Below are positions 41,804 through 50,296 of a DNA stretch of 64,000 bases, one piece after another (positions within the stretch are counted from its first letter, which is position 1; every line of letters starts with the position of its first letter). The position numbers were made by a program, and so were the translations under genes. The stretch is from Streptomyces sp. SJL17-4 (GTDB lineage Bacteria > Actinomycetota > Actinomycetes > Streptomycetales > Streptomycetaceae), in NCBI RefSeq assembly GCF_036826855.1, contig NZ_CP104578.1, forward strand, positions 2,666,001 through 2,730,000. The letters run 5' to 3'. Below the pieces are notes generated by a model. That model was not told the DNA's origin and did no database searches. It saw nothing but the letters and a program-made list of their open reading frames with translations.

Positions 41804-42906
41804 AGTTTCGGCGCAATCTCTTCGGTCCAGATACGGGTCCGCTCCTCCTGCGGCATGTGGCAGGCCGAGAAGTGGCGGTCCCCGGCCGGCGCCAGCTCCG
41901 GCCGCTGGGTGCGCGTGACGCCGCCCTTGGGGACGTCCGCGTACGGGCAGCGGGGGTTGAAGGCGCAGCCGCTCGGGATGTTGATGAGGCTGGGCGGGTT
42001 GCCCTTGACCGGGATGAGCCGCTCGGTCTGGTCGCGGTCGATCCTCGGCATCGAACCGAGCAGGCCCCAGGTGTAGGGGTGCTGCGGCTCGTAGAAGACG
42101 GACTCGGCCGGTCCGCGCTCGACGCAGCGCCCGCCGTACATCACGAGGATGTCGTCGGCGAGCTCGGCGACGACGCCGAGGTCGTGGGTGATGATGACGA
42201 CCGCGGAGCCGAACTCCTTCTGGAGGTCCCGCATCAGGTCCAGGATCTGGGCCTGGACCGTGACGTCGAGCGCGGTCGTCGGCTCGTCGGCGATGAGCAG
42301 CGCGGGGTTGTTGACGAGCGCCATGGCGATCATCGCGCGCTGGCGCATACCGCCGGAGAACTCGTGCGGGTAGTTGTCGAACCGCTTGGCCGGCTCGGGG
42401 ATGCCGACCCGGTCGAGGAGTTCGACGGCCCGCTTGCGCGCCGTCTTCTTGTCGACGTCGTGGTGGACGCGGTACGCCTCCACGATCTGGTTGCCGACCG
42501 TGTAGTACGGGTGCATCGCGGACAGCGGGTCCTGGAAGATCATCGCCATGTCGCGGCCGCGCATCCTGCGGACCTCGTCCGGGTCGGCCGAGAGCAGCTC
42601 GCGCCCGTTCAGCCAGATCTCGCCGGAGATCCTCGCCTTCTGACGGCCGTACTGGCCGACCGTGTGCAGGCCCATGATGCCGAGCGACGTGACCGACTTG
42701 CCGGAGCCGGACTCGCCCACGATGCCGAGGGTCTTGCCCTTCTCCAGCTGGAAGCTGAGTCCGTCGACCGACTTGACCAGGCCGTCGTCGGTCGGGAAGT
42801 GGATCTTCAGGTCGCGTACGTCGAGGAAGGCGTCCGACGGGGCGTCCTTCGAGGACGCGACGGGCTCTCCGAGCGCCGCGCCCGTCTTCGTCAGCTTGTC
42901 CGTCAT
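41800..42906 (-). CDS. Oligopeptide ABC transporter ATPase, OppD type
   Basis: Partner ATPase, 368 residues from ATG 42906, whose ATGA overlaps the permease stop by four bases. Walker [12 protein letters not shown], signature [16 protein letters not shown], Walker [13 protein letters not shown], switch ITHDLGV, then oligo_HPY domain with [12 protein letters not shown]...CHMP. The longer open frame upstream overlaps the permease and is a shadow. Confidence 0.96.
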   Translation of the reverse strand: MTDKLTKTGAALGEPVASSKDAPSDAFLDVRDLKIHFPTDDGLVKSVDGLSFQLEKGKTLGIVGESGSGKSVTSLGIMGLHTVGQYGRQKARISGEIWLNGRELLSADPDEVRRMRGRDMAMIFQDPLSAMHPYYTVGNQIVEAYRVHHDVDKKTARKRAVELLDRVGIPEPAKRFDNYPHEFSGGMRQRAMIAMALVNNPALLIADEPTTALDVTVQAQILDLMRDLQKEFGSAVVIITHDLGVVAELADDILVMYGGRCVERGPAESVFYEPQHPYTWGLLGSMPRIDRDQTERLIPVKGNPPSLINIPSGCAFNPRCPYADVPKGGVTRTQRPELAPAGDRHFSACHMPQEERTRIWTEEIAPKL

Positions 42907-43901
42907 GCGAGCCTCACTCGGGGGTCGATCACGGCGTACAGCAGGTCCACGACGAGGTTGGCGATGACGACGCAGGCCGCGGTGATCAGCGTGACGGCCA
43001 GGATCAGCGGCAGGTCGCGCTCGCTGACGCCCTTGATGGCGAGTCCGCCGAGGCCGTGGAGGCTGAACGCGGTTTCGGTCAGGATCGCGCCGCCGACGAG
43101 GGCGCCGAGGTCCATGCCGAAGATGGTCAGGATGGGGGTCATGGTGGAGCGCATGGCGTGCTTGCCGAGCACGACCGACTCCGGGAGGCCCTTGGCCCGT
43201 GCGGTGCGGATGTAGTCCTCGCCGAGGACCTCCAGCATGGTGGCGCGGGTGAGCCGCGCGTACATCGCCGCGTACAGGAAAGCGAGGGTCACCCAGGGCA
43301 GCAGCAGGCCGCCGAACCAGCCACCGACGGATTCGGTGATCGGCACGTACGAGGCGTTGAGCCAGCCCAGTTGGGTACGGAAGACCAGCATCGCCAGCAT
43401 GGCGGTGAAGAAGATGGGCAGCGAGACACCGGCGAGCGCGGTGATCATGGCCGCGCGGTCGATGATCGTGCCCCGCTTGAGCGCGGAGATCACGCCCGTG
43501 GAGACGCCCAGGATCAGCCACAGCACCGCAGCGCCGATGACCATGGAGAGGGTGACGGGGAACGCGTCGACCAGCATCGTCCACACGTCCTGCTCGGTGC
43601 GGAACGAGTAGCCGAAGCAGGGCATCGCGCAGTGGATGGTGTCGCCACCGCCCGTGTAGTCCCGGCCGACGAAGATGCCGGAGACGAAGTGCCAGAACTG
43701 CACCAGGATCGGCTCGTCCAGGCCCAGCTTCTGCCGGACGGCCTCGATGGATGCCGGATCCGCCTGCTTGCCGACGAACATCGCGGCAGGGTCGCTGCCG
43801 GTCATCTTGGGGATGAGGAAGAAGATGCTGAGCGTCACCAGAGTGACGACGAGCAGCATCACGACGACGGAGAAGAGTCGCCGGACTATGTATGCAAGCA
43901 T
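42903..43901 (-). CDS. Oligopeptide ABC transporter permease, OppB type
   Basis: 332 residues, six membrane helices, starting MLAYIVRRLFSVVVMLLVV (typical OppB/DppB N-terminus: one helix followed by an extracytoplasmic domain). The cytoplasmic EAA loop that contacts the ATPases reads EVLGEDYIRTARAKGLPE. Pairs with the OppC-type permease at 45890-46915. It is separated from the upstream substrate-binding gene by the palindrome at 43916-43951. Confidence 0.96.
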   Translation of the reverse strand: MLAYIVRRLFSVVVMLLVVTLVTLSIFFLIPKMTGSDPAAMFVGKQADPASIEAVRQKLGLDEPILVQFWHFVSGIFVGRDYTGGGDTIHCAMPCFGYSFRTEQDVWTMLVDAFPVTLSMVIGAAVLWLILGVSTGVISALKRGTIIDRAAMITALAGVSLPIFFTAMLAMLVFRTQLGWLNASYVPITESVGGWFGGLLLPWVTLAFLYAAMYARLTRATMLEVLGEDYIRTARAKGLPESVVLGKHAMRSTMTPILTIFGMDLGALVGGAILTETAFSLHGLGGLAIKGVSERDLPLILAVTLITAACVVIANLVVDLLYAVIDPRVRLA

Positions 43902-43915
43902 GCGGTCGGCCGGTC

Positions 43916-43951
43916 GGCGGCCGGGGGACCCGATCGGGTCCCCCGGCCGCC
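43916..43951 (-). repeat. 36-bp perfect palindrome inside the opp operon
   Basis: Perfect palindrome, 17-bp arms (43916-43932, 43935-43951) around a central AT. It lies between the substrate-binding lipoprotein gene and the OppB gene. In RNA it forms a very stable hairpin, so it could act as a partial terminator or an RNA-end stabiliser that makes the binding protein more abundant than the membrane parts, a common arrangement in ABC importers. Confidence 0.75.
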
Positions 43952-44015
43952 GCCCTCGGCCATCACCTGCCCTTCGGACCTGGCGGCGGGTGGTGCGCCG
44001 GTGAAGCGGAGCGGA

Positions 44016-45779
44016 TTACTTGACGACGCCGAGCGACGCGTAGTCGTAGCGGCCGTTGTAGGCGTCCGCCGTGTAGACGTTGGTCAGCCGGGAGCTGCGC
44101 CAGATGATGTTCTTCTCGTGGGTGAAGGGCAGGTAGACCGCGGCCTCCGACACCTTCGTGTTGATCTGCTTGTAGAGCTCGCCGGCCTTCGCCGGGTCGG
44201 TCTCCTTCAGCGCGGCGTCGAACAGGCCGTTGATGGCCTTGTCGTTCAGCTCCGAGAAGTTGTTGTTACCGCTCTGGAGGATGAAGCGGCCGTCGACGAG
44301 CGGCTGGAGGAAGCCCTGTCCGGTCGGGAAGTCGGCGCCCCAGCCCATGATGATGATGCCGTAGCCCTTGTCCTTGACGACCTTCGGCGAACCGATGATG
44401 CCGGAGGTCTGGGCGCCGTCGAACAGGTCGATCTGGGCGTCGATGCCGACGGCCTTCAGCGAGTTCTGGAGCGACTCGGCGGTCGCGATCTCGATCTTCT
44501 TGTTGTTGCGGACCGCGATGGTGGTCTTGAAGCCGTTCGGCTTACCGCACTTCTTCAGGGCCTCCTTCGCCTTGGCGATGTCCGGCGCGCCGGCCAGCTT
44601 GCCGAACGGGTCGGCCTTCGGGTCGGCACCCTTGATCGCCGGCGGCAGCATGTTGGAGGCGATGTCGCCACCGGCCTGCGGGCCACCACGGGCGGTCTGC
44701 AGCGACTTGGAGTCGGCCGCGTAGATCATGGCCTTGCGGCACTCGATGTTGGGCGTGACCGTCTGCGGGAAGACCGCGTAGCGGATGAAGCCCGTCTGCG
44801 GGTTGTCGACGTTGCCCTTGTGCTGCTGGAGCACCTTCTGGCGGGCGGCGGCGCCGACACCGGTCGCGTTGATGTCGAGGTCGTACTCGCCCTCGACGAG
44901 ACGGTTGTCCATGTCGTCGGCGTTCGTGGTGAACGTGACGCTGACGCTGTCCGGCAGGGCCTTGCGGACGGTGTCCGTCTTGGCGTCCCACTTGTCGTTG
45001 CGGACGAGCTTGATGGACTTGTTTGGGGTGTACGACTGCCACTTGTACGGGCCGGAGGAGAAGGGCTTCAGGCCGTACTTGGCCTTGGTGTCCTTGTCCT
45101 GGCGGACCGGGGAGGCGGCGGGCATGGCCAGCATCTGCAGGAAGTCACCGTTGGCGACCGGCAGCTTGAAGATGATGGTCTTGTCGTCCGGGGTCTCGAT
45201 CGCCTTCAGGCCGAGCTTGTCCTCGGAGGTGTCCTCGTAGGGACCCTTGTACTCGCCCTTGGGGTCGAGGACCTGCTGGAGGTAGATCGGGCCACCGGAG
45301 ATGACGTCCTGGGCCCAGATGCGCTCGATGCCGTACTTGATGTCCTTGGAGGTGATCGGCTTGCCGTCCTCCCAGGTCACCCCGTCCTTCAGCGTGAAGG
45401 TGTAGGTGAGGCCGTCGGCCGAGACCTTGCCGGCGTCGGTGGCGAGGTCCGGGACGAGCTCGGTGGAGGCGGCGCCCGGCTCGGCCTTGAAGGTGACCAG
45501 CTGGCGCGTGTAGTAGCGCGCGAAGTCCCACACGAAGCCGTAGTAGCCGCGCTGGGGGTCCCACGAGTCGGCCTCCTGCGAGCCGATGAACTTCAGCTCG
45601 CCGCCCTTCTTGTCGGAGGCGTTGGCGACCTTGTTCACACCGGCGTTGAAGCCGGGCGCACCGCCCTTGCTCTTGTCGCCGCTGTCGCCGCTGCCGCCAC
45701 CGCAGGCGGTGGTGACGACCATCGTGGCCGCCGCGAGCAGCGCGCCCGCGGCGATTCTGCGCTGAGAGCTCTTCAGCAT
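44016..45779 (-). CDS. Oligopeptide-binding lipoprotein (SBP_bac_5)
   Basis: Extracellular substrate-binding component, 587 residues. Signal peptide with lipobox VTTAC (cysteine at about residue 26) and a Gly/Ser linker, then the two-lobed family 5 fold: KGGELKFIGSQEADSWDPQRG, LTYTFTLKDGVTWEDGKPITSKDI, FSSGPYKWQSYTPNKSIKLVRN and the C-terminal HEKNIIWRSSRLTNVY. Peptide specificity cannot be read from the sequence. It is placed between the two permease genes, an order that differs from the usual A-B-C-D-F. Confidence 0.96.
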   Translation of the reverse strand: MLKSSQRRIAAGALLAAATMVVTTACGGGSGDSGDKSKGGAPGFNAGVNKVANASDKKGGELKFIGSQEADSWDPQRGYYGFVWDFARYYTRQLVTFKAEPGAASTELVPDLATDAGKVSADGLTYTFTLKDGVTWEDGKPITSKDIKYGIERIWAQDVISGGPIYLQQVLDPKGEYKGPYEDTSEDKLGLKAIETPDDKTIIFKLPVANGDFLQMLAMPAASPVRQDKDTKAKYGLKPFSSGPYKWQSYTPNKSIKLVRNDKWDAKTDTVRKALPDSVSVTFTTNADDMDNRLVEGEYDLDINATGVGAAARQKVLQQHKGNVDNPQTGFIRYAVFPQTVTPNIECRKAMIYAADSKSLQTARGGPQAGGDIASNMLPPAIKGADPKADPFGKLAGAPDIAKAKEALKKCGKPNGFKTTIAVRNNKKIEIATAESLQNSLKAVGIDAQIDLFDGAQTSGIIGSPKVVKDKGYGIIIMGWGADFPTGQGFLQPLVDGRFILQSGNNNFSELNDKAINGLFDAALKETDPAKAGELYKQINTKVSEAAVYLPFTHEKNIIWRSSRLTNVYTADAYNGRYDYASLGVVK

Positions 45780-45889
45780 GGTTCCAGCAACCTCCGGGAT
45801 AGTGGCGGCCGTACGGCGGTCCGCCGATGTGGGGTTTGGCCTCCTGTCGCCAGCGGCAGGGGCGGGTCGTGCGGGTCGTCGGCGAACGG

Positions 45890-46915
45890 TCAGCGGGAGC
45901 CCTTCGGGTCGAGCGCGTCACGCACGCCGTCGCCGAAGAGGTTGAACGCCAGAACGGTGATGAAGATCGCGAGGCCGGGGATCACCATGAACAGCGGGTC
46001 CGCCTCGTAGGTGGTGATGGCCGTCGACAGCATCTGTCCCCAGGAGGCCGTGGGCGGCTTCACACCCGCGCCGAGGAAGCTGAGCGCCGCTTCGGTGAGG
46101 ATGTTGGTGGGGATCATGAGGGTCGCGTAGACCGTGATCGGAGCGATCAGGTTCGGCAGCAGCTCGCGGCGCAGGATGTACAGGCGGCCGGCGCCGAGGC
46201 TCTGGGCGGCCTCCACGTACTCGCGGTTGCGCAGCGAGAGGGTCTGGCCGCGGACGATGCGGCCCACGTACGGCCAGCCGAAGAAGCCGATGACGACGAC
46301 CAGGGCGGCGATGCGGACGCCGGAGCCGTCGAGGCCGAGGAGTTCGTTCGGCAGGACGGAGACCAGGGCGATCGTGAAGAGCAGCTGCGGGAAGGCCAGC
46401 ATCACGTCCATGACCCGGCTGAGGGCCGCGTCGATCCAGCCGCCGAAGTAGCCGGCGATGATGCCGAGGATCGTGCCGAGGACGACGGCGAAGACCGCCG
46501 CGAGGAAGGCGACGAGCAGCGAGATCCGGGCGCCGTAGACGATGCGGCTGAAGACGTCGCGGCCGTTGACGGGCTCGACTCCGAAGAGGAAGTCGGAGCT
46601 GACACCGCCCCAGGAGCCGATCGGGGTGCCGAACAGCGGGTCGATCTGGTCCTCGTGGAACTCGTCCGGCGGGTGGCCCAGGAGGCCCACGATGACCGGC
46701 GCGAAGATCGCGACGAGGACAAGGAAGACGACGACGAAGGCGCCCGCGAGGGCCAGTTTGTCGCGCTTGAGGCGGGTCCAGGCGATCTGCCAGGGCGAAC
46801 GGCCCTCGATCGCCTTGCCGGAGGCGCCGGCGCCGGGAGTGCCGGGGGCGTCGGGCGCGCCATCGACGGTGGCGGTCGCCTCGCCCGCACTCTTCTCGTG
46901 CAGTGGTGCCGTCAT
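45890..46915 (-). CDS. Oligopeptide ABC transporter permease, OppC type
   Basis: 341 residues from ATG 46915 (MTAPLHEKSAGEATATVDG). A cytoplasmic Ala/Gly-rich leader of about 40 residues precedes RSPWQIAWTRLKRDKLALAGAF, the OppC_N element, and six helices with the EAA loop REYVEAAQSLGAGRLYILRREL. First gene of the operon: OppC, binding protein, OppB, OppD, OppF. The frame can be extended to 47089 but without family similarity. Confidence 0.93.
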   Translation of the reverse strand: MTAPLHEKSAGEATATVDGAPDAPGTPGAGASGKAIEGRSPWQIAWTRLKRDKLALAGAFVVVFLVLVAIFAPVIVGLLGHPPDEFHEDQIDPLFGTPIGSWGGVSSDFLFGVEPVNGRDVFSRIVYGARISLLVAFLAAVFAVVLGTILGIIAGYFGGWIDAALSRVMDVMLAFPQLLFTIALVSVLPNELLGLDGSGVRIAALVVVIGFFGWPYVGRIVRGQTLSLRNREYVEAAQSLGAGRLYILRRELLPNLIAPITVYATLMIPTNILTEAALSFLGAGVKPPTASWGQMLSTAITTYEADPLFMVIPGLAIFITVLAFNLFGDGVRDALDPKGSR

Positions 46916-47278
46916 CGTGGTGAGGACCCCTCTCGGCCGCCGGTAGCCGGCCCTTGCCCGCCGCGGGTAGCGGCTCGGTGGAACAACCTGCTGGGCACCT
47001 GCTCGAAGGGAGCCGAACACCCGGTGTTCCGGGGAGTCTTCAATGCGCTTGTGATCACCCGCCAGCCCTGACGGGGAATGTTTGCTCAAACGTGATGCGG
47101 TGCTGCGACTTCCGTTATCCGGACGTCGCGATCACGTGAGCGGACCATCTCGGGGCCTCTTCCCCCCAATCGGACATGTCCCCTCAACTGGGCGTTCGAG
47201 CTCCTGAATTGGGGCGAACGAAAGCCTCCGGAGCGTACTCCGGAGGCTGGTGGGGCGGGGCGCGCAAAGGGGTACGTC
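46916..47278. other. Intergenic region with opp promoter side and SseB terminator
   Basis: About 360 bases without a gene. It should hold the opp promoter (minus strand); no convincing -35/-10 pair was found, but a small inverted repeat GTTTG-CT-CAAAC lies at 47080-47091. Its right part holds the terminator described separately at 47223-47248. Confidence 0.5.
47223..47248 (-). terminator. Terminator of the SseB-like gene pair
   Basis: Perfect 11-bp stem (47223-47233 with 47238-47248, loop CGTA) followed on the minus strand by TTTCGTT, about 30 bases after the stop of the second SseB-like gene. Confidence 0.8.
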
Positions 47279-48070
47279 TCAGTATCCGGACGGCGCCGAC
47301 GGCGGGTATCCGTAGCCCGGCACGGGCGCCGCGCCGCGTCCGGCGTGCGCCTCGCGGTCGTAGAACGGGCGGCCGTTCGCCCGCAGCCAGAGGGCCACCG
47401 GGTCGTACGCGTCGGAGAGGGCGACCGTCGAGACGGGCAGCCCCTCGGGTACGGCACCGATGGACTGGCGCATCATCGCCCGTACCGAGTCGACGGCCGC
47501 CGCCGAGGTGTCGTACAGGTCGAGACCGATGGCGAGGTACGGGGAGCCGAGCGCGGGCTGCACCCAGCCGCGGCGCAGCGACCGGACGGCCGGGGTGCGG
47601 TGCGCGTTCTGCGTGAGCAGGGCGTAGAACTGCGGGATCTCCAGGGCGGGCTCGGTGACCCGGAGCGGTCCGGCGGGCATCCGGTCGAGGCCGGTGGCGA
47701 TCCGGCGCAGATCGGCCCAGGGGATGCCGACGCCACCGCCGGGGGCGTGCGGATTGAGCCAGACGCCCCAGCGGTCGGGGTAGAGGGCGCGGGCGATCTC
47801 CCGGCCGGTGACGAGCTCGTGGGCGCGGTGCCAGCCGGAGGCGGAGAGTTCCTGGGCGGAGGTGACGCAGGGCGCGTAGCCGAAGCCGTCGACCTCCATG
47901 TTTCCGTACTGGGCGTCGGGCGAGCCGGGCGAGCCGTGCCAGAGCAGCATCCAGAGCTCGCCGTCGGCGAGGGCGTGCAGCAGCTGCTCGTACGCGTCGT
48001 AGCGTCCGGGTGCCACCTGGCGCAGCATGTGCTCGACCTGTCCGGTCGCAGCGGTGCCTGACGCGCTCAC
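47279..48070 (-). CDS. Enhanced-serine-sensitivity (SseB) family protein, copy 2
   Basis: 263 residues from GTG 48070 (VSASGTAATGQVEHMLRQV). SseB-like N-terminal and C-terminal domains: YEQLLHALADGELWMLLWHG, the DAQYGNMEVDGFGYAPCVTSAQEL pattern, LYPDRWGVWLNPHAPGGGVGIPW, and IGLDLYDTSAAAVDSV. The family is named for E. coli SseB, overexpression of which enhances serine sensitivity; its biochemistry is unknown. It follows a paralogue at 48153 on the same strand and lies close to gcv-glyA-sdaA, which fits a link to serine/glycine. It ends with a Gly/Pro/Tyr-rich tail. Confidence 0.85.
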   Translation of the reverse strand: MSASGTAATGQVEHMLRQVAPGRYDAYEQLLHALADGELWMLLWHGSPGSPDAQYGNMEVDGFGYAPCVTSAQELSASGWHRAHELVTGREIARALYPDRWGVWLNPHAPGGGVGIPWADLRRIATGLDRMPAGPLRVTEPALEIPQFYALLTQNAHRTPAVRSLRRGWVQPALGSPYLAIGLDLYDTSAAAVDSVRAMMRQSIGAVPEGLPVSTVALSDAYDPVALWLRANGRPFYDREAHAGRGAAPVPGYGYPPSAPSGY

Positions 48071-48152
48071 CCTGGGTCCCGCCCCTCTTCCGTCACCGTG
48101 TTCTGTTTCCGACGTCCTGCTGTCGAGAAGTTCAGCTTAAACAGGCCGTCCG

Positions 48153-48893
48153 TCACACGGCGGCGCGCTGGTAGAAGGGGCGCACCCGCTCCAGCATCCA
48201 GTCGCCGACCGGGTCCTGTGCCATGTCGAGCAGGATGAGGTTGACCGGCCAGGCGCATTCGACCCGGCCGAGGGCGCGGCCGAGGGCGTCCAGCGGCGCG
48301 TTGCGGTCGACGCCGTCCCAGGCCGCGAGCTGGACGCCGACGAAGAGGGCGGGTTCGGTGCCCTCGACGCTGGCGAGCGCGCGGCGGGCGGTGGTGACGA
48401 CGCCGGTGGCCTCGAACTCGGCGGACGCGGCGGCGAGGAAGTCGACGGGGTCGTCCTGCCAGTCGGGCTCGAAGAGGCGGACGCGGCCGCCGGTGGCGGG
48501 CCCGTCGAGCGGGGTGCGGCCGACGCGGCACAGCTCGGCGACGGCCGGCGGGGGCAGCGGGACGCCGACGACGCCGCCCGGGTTCACGGCGATGCCGAGC
48601 TGTGGGGGCAGGCCGCGGGCGAAGTCACGGGCCGGGGCGACGGTGAACGACATGTGGCTGCCGACACAGGCGAGGAACTGCTCCTCGGAGCTGAAGACGG
48701 GGACGTACGCCGCGCCGTCGATCTCCATGGTGGCGAGGTCCAGGTTCGGGCTGTCGGGTCCGCCGCCGTTGGGCAGGGGCACCCAGACCGGGCTGCGGCC
48801 GAGGACCTCGACCAGGCGGGCGCCCGCCGAGGGGTTGCCGAGTGAGGCGGCAAGGACCTCTTCGAGCTCGTTGCCCGGCCACGTCACGTCCAC
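48153..48893 (-). CDS. SseB family protein, copy 1
   Basis: 246 residues from GTG 48893 (VDVTWPGNELEEVLAASL). It shares its layout with the next gene: SPVWVPLPNGG near the N-terminus, LDLATMEIDGAAYVPVFSSEEQF, LGIAVNPGGVVGVPLPPPAV, then the C-terminal LFVGVQLAAWDGVD strand and PVGDWMLERVRPFYQRAAV. The two appear to be a tandem duplication that has diverged; both end with a similar WxxxxxRPFY motif (WLRANGRPFYDR in copy 2). Role unknown. Confidence 0.87.
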   Translation of the reverse strand: MDVTWPGNELEEVLAASLGNPSAGARLVEVLGRSPVWVPLPNGGGPDSPNLDLATMEIDGAAYVPVFSSEEQFLACVGSHMSFTVAPARDFARGLPPQLGIAVNPGGVVGVPLPPPAVAELCRVGRTPLDGPATGGRVRLFEPDWQDDPVDFLAAASAEFEATGVVTTARRALASVEGTEPALFVGVQLAAWDGVDRNAPLDALGRALGRVECAWPVNLILLDMAQDPVGDWMLERVRPFYQRAAV

Positions 48894-48984
48894 GGTCCCG
48901 TTTCCCCTTCTCGCACGGCCTGCCGTACCGGCCGCCCCGGCAGCACCCTAACGCCGCCCCGGCGCCGACGTGGCCAAAAGAAGC

Positions 48985-49193
48985 GGTACGGGCGCTCCGG
49001 GGCAGGGGCGTACGTCACAGCGGCCCACGTCGGACGGCCCGACGCGCGTGGTGGCGGCCCACGTCGGACGGCCCGACGCGCGTGGCGGCGGCCCGCGCCG
49101 GGCCGCCCGGCGCGCGTCACCGGCTCCCGCCCGGGGCCGCCCGGCGGTACGTCACCGCGGCCGCCTCGGGCCGCCCGGCCGTACGTCACCCGA
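48985..49193. repeat. Degenerate 34-bp tandem repeat array
   Basis: Between the SseB-like gene and the P-loop ATPase. Two adjacent 34-bp units, 49021-49054 and 49055-49088, differ at one base; three more diverged units follow (about 49089-49190), and a partial unit precedes. Later units end in GTACGTCACC, a TGACGT-containing motif. The length is not a multiple of three and no real protein is encoded. The region otherwise has no gene. Confidence 0.75.
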
Positions 49194-49199
49194 CCCTTC

Positions 49200-49862
49200 T
49201 CAGGCCGCCTCCCGGAAGCCGATCTTCCGCAGGATGTCCGCCGCGTCCCGGTCGAGCAGGGTCGCGGAGGCGCAGCCGTGCGGCAGCCGGCCGGACTCCG
49301 CCGCCGCGACGAGCCGGGAGACGGCCCGCCGGTGCCGGGCGAAGGCGTACGAGGAGACGCCCCGGCCCCGGGCGCGCTGGCCCTCGCGGGCGGTGCCGGG
49401 TTCGACGTCGAGGAGGACCAGGTGCAGGGCCCGGCCGCGGCGGCGGGCCTCCCGGGCGAGCCAGCCCCGCACCCAGGACTGGGTACCGCAGTCGTGGACG
49501 ATCACTCCGGCGCCGGAGCGCAGGGCGCGGCGCAGGCCCGCGTAGTGCGCGATCCGGACCAGCGGGCGGTAGACGGCGTACGGCAGGAGGCGGGGCATCC
49601 GGGCCTCCCAGCGCTCCCGGGTGTCCTGCGAGTCGATGCCGGCGCCTTCGGCGGCGCGGCGCATGAGGGTGGACTTGCCGCTGCCGGGCAGCCCGGAGAC
49701 GACCACCAGGTCGCCGGCGGCGAAGGTGAGGGCGCGGGGGCCGCGGCCACCGCGCTCGCGCAGGTCGCGCAGGAGCCGCCCGCGGCCGCGGGTCCGGGCG
49801 CGGGCTCGCTGGGACGGTATGCCGGTACTCGGCGCGTACGCGCCGGTGTGCTGGAACCTCAT
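49200..49862 (-). CDS. P-loop ATPase/kinase-like protein
   Basis: 220 residues from ATG 49862 (MRFQHTGAYAPSTGIP), with GGGGGAGA upstream. Walker A GLPGSGKST at about residues 59-67 after a strand DLVVVSG; a short kinase-like fold follows with GAGVIVHDCGTQSWVRGWLAREARRRGRALHLVLLDVEP, similar to polynucleotide/nucleoside kinase-type ATPases (AAA_33). A C-terminal DAADILRKIGF closes it. Substrate unknown. The promoter at 49905-49932 reads toward it. Confidence 0.85.
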   Translation of the reverse strand: MRFQHTGAYAPSTGIPSQRARARTRGRGRLLRDLRERGGRGPRALTFAAGDLVVVSGLPGSGKSTLMRRAAEGAGIDSQDTRERWEARMPRLLPYAVYRPLVRIAHYAGLRRALRSGAGVIVHDCGTQSWVRGWLAREARRRGRALHLVLLDVEPGTAREGQRARGRGVSSYAFARHRRAVSRLVAAAESGRLPHGCASATLLDRDAADILRKIGFREAA

Positions 49863-49904
49863 CGCTTCTCCCCCTGCCGGGCCTGGGAAGACCCTTGCCC
49901 ACAA

Positions 49905-49932
49905 AGTGTAAAGAAGCGGTAATGGGACACAA
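49905..49932 (-). promoter_or_regulatory. Promoter of the P-loop ATPase gene
   Basis: On the minus strand TTGTGT (49932-49927), 16-base spacer, TACACT (49910-49905), a fair match to the housekeeping sigma (HrdB) consensus. The start codon lies about 43 bases further. This is pattern reading only. Confidence 0.45.
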
Positions 49933-49963
49933 GCGATGTGCCGCGCCGACTCGCGTGCAATGA

Positions 49964-49984
49964 TGTGCGCGCCAGGCGCGCACA
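49964..49984. promoter_or_regulatory. 21-bp perfect palindrome upstream of the gcv riboswitch
   Basis: TGTGCGCGCC, one A, GGCGCGCACA: perfect 10-bp arms between the divergent P-loop ATPase gene and the glycine riboswitch. It is a candidate operator for a dimeric regulator of gcvT or a hairpin in the early transcript. Confidence 0.45.
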
Positions 49985-50018
49985 GTCGCCACACAATCGC
50001 ATACCGGCCGCTCGAATC

Positions 50019-50241
50019 CGCGCGGGAGAGTTCCGGACACCAGACATGTCCGGACGCCGAAGGAGCAAGACCCTCCCTTGAATCTCTCAGGCCCCGTACC
50101 GCGTGGATGAGGCAGATCTGAAAAGCGGGACACCCTGCCGTGTCCCCACCCAAGGTGCAAGCCGATCTCTCGGTACCGGTCTCCCGGCGACGAGATGCTC
50201 TCGGTGAACCTCTCAGGTTCCATGACAGATGGGGAGGACGT
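50019..50241 (+). ncRNA. Tandem glycine riboswitch
   Basis: Upstream of gcvT. First aptamer (about 50019-50129) has the conserved blocks CGCGGGAGAG, GCCGAAGGAGCAA and AATCTCTCAGGC, closing with GGCAGATCTGAAAAGCGGG. The second (about 50130-50241) has CCAAGGTGCAAGCC, GAACCTCTCAGG and GACAGATGGGGAGG. Two aptamers joined by a short linker are typical of glycine-sensing RNAs before gcv operons, where glycine turns expression on. The region 50234-50245 (GAGGACGTCCTC) is self-complementary and may be part of the expression platform. The ATG of gcvT is 56 bases further. Confidence 0.92.
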
Positions 50242-50296
50242 CCTCGCCCGTCATGTGTTTCGTCACCGAACCGCCCTTGGGACCCGGGAGCCACCC

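Noticed and set aside
48884..49189. 101-residue minus-strand frame through the 34-bp repeats
   Set aside because: Arg/Pro/Gly text with no ribosome site; repeat length of 34 shifts frame between units.
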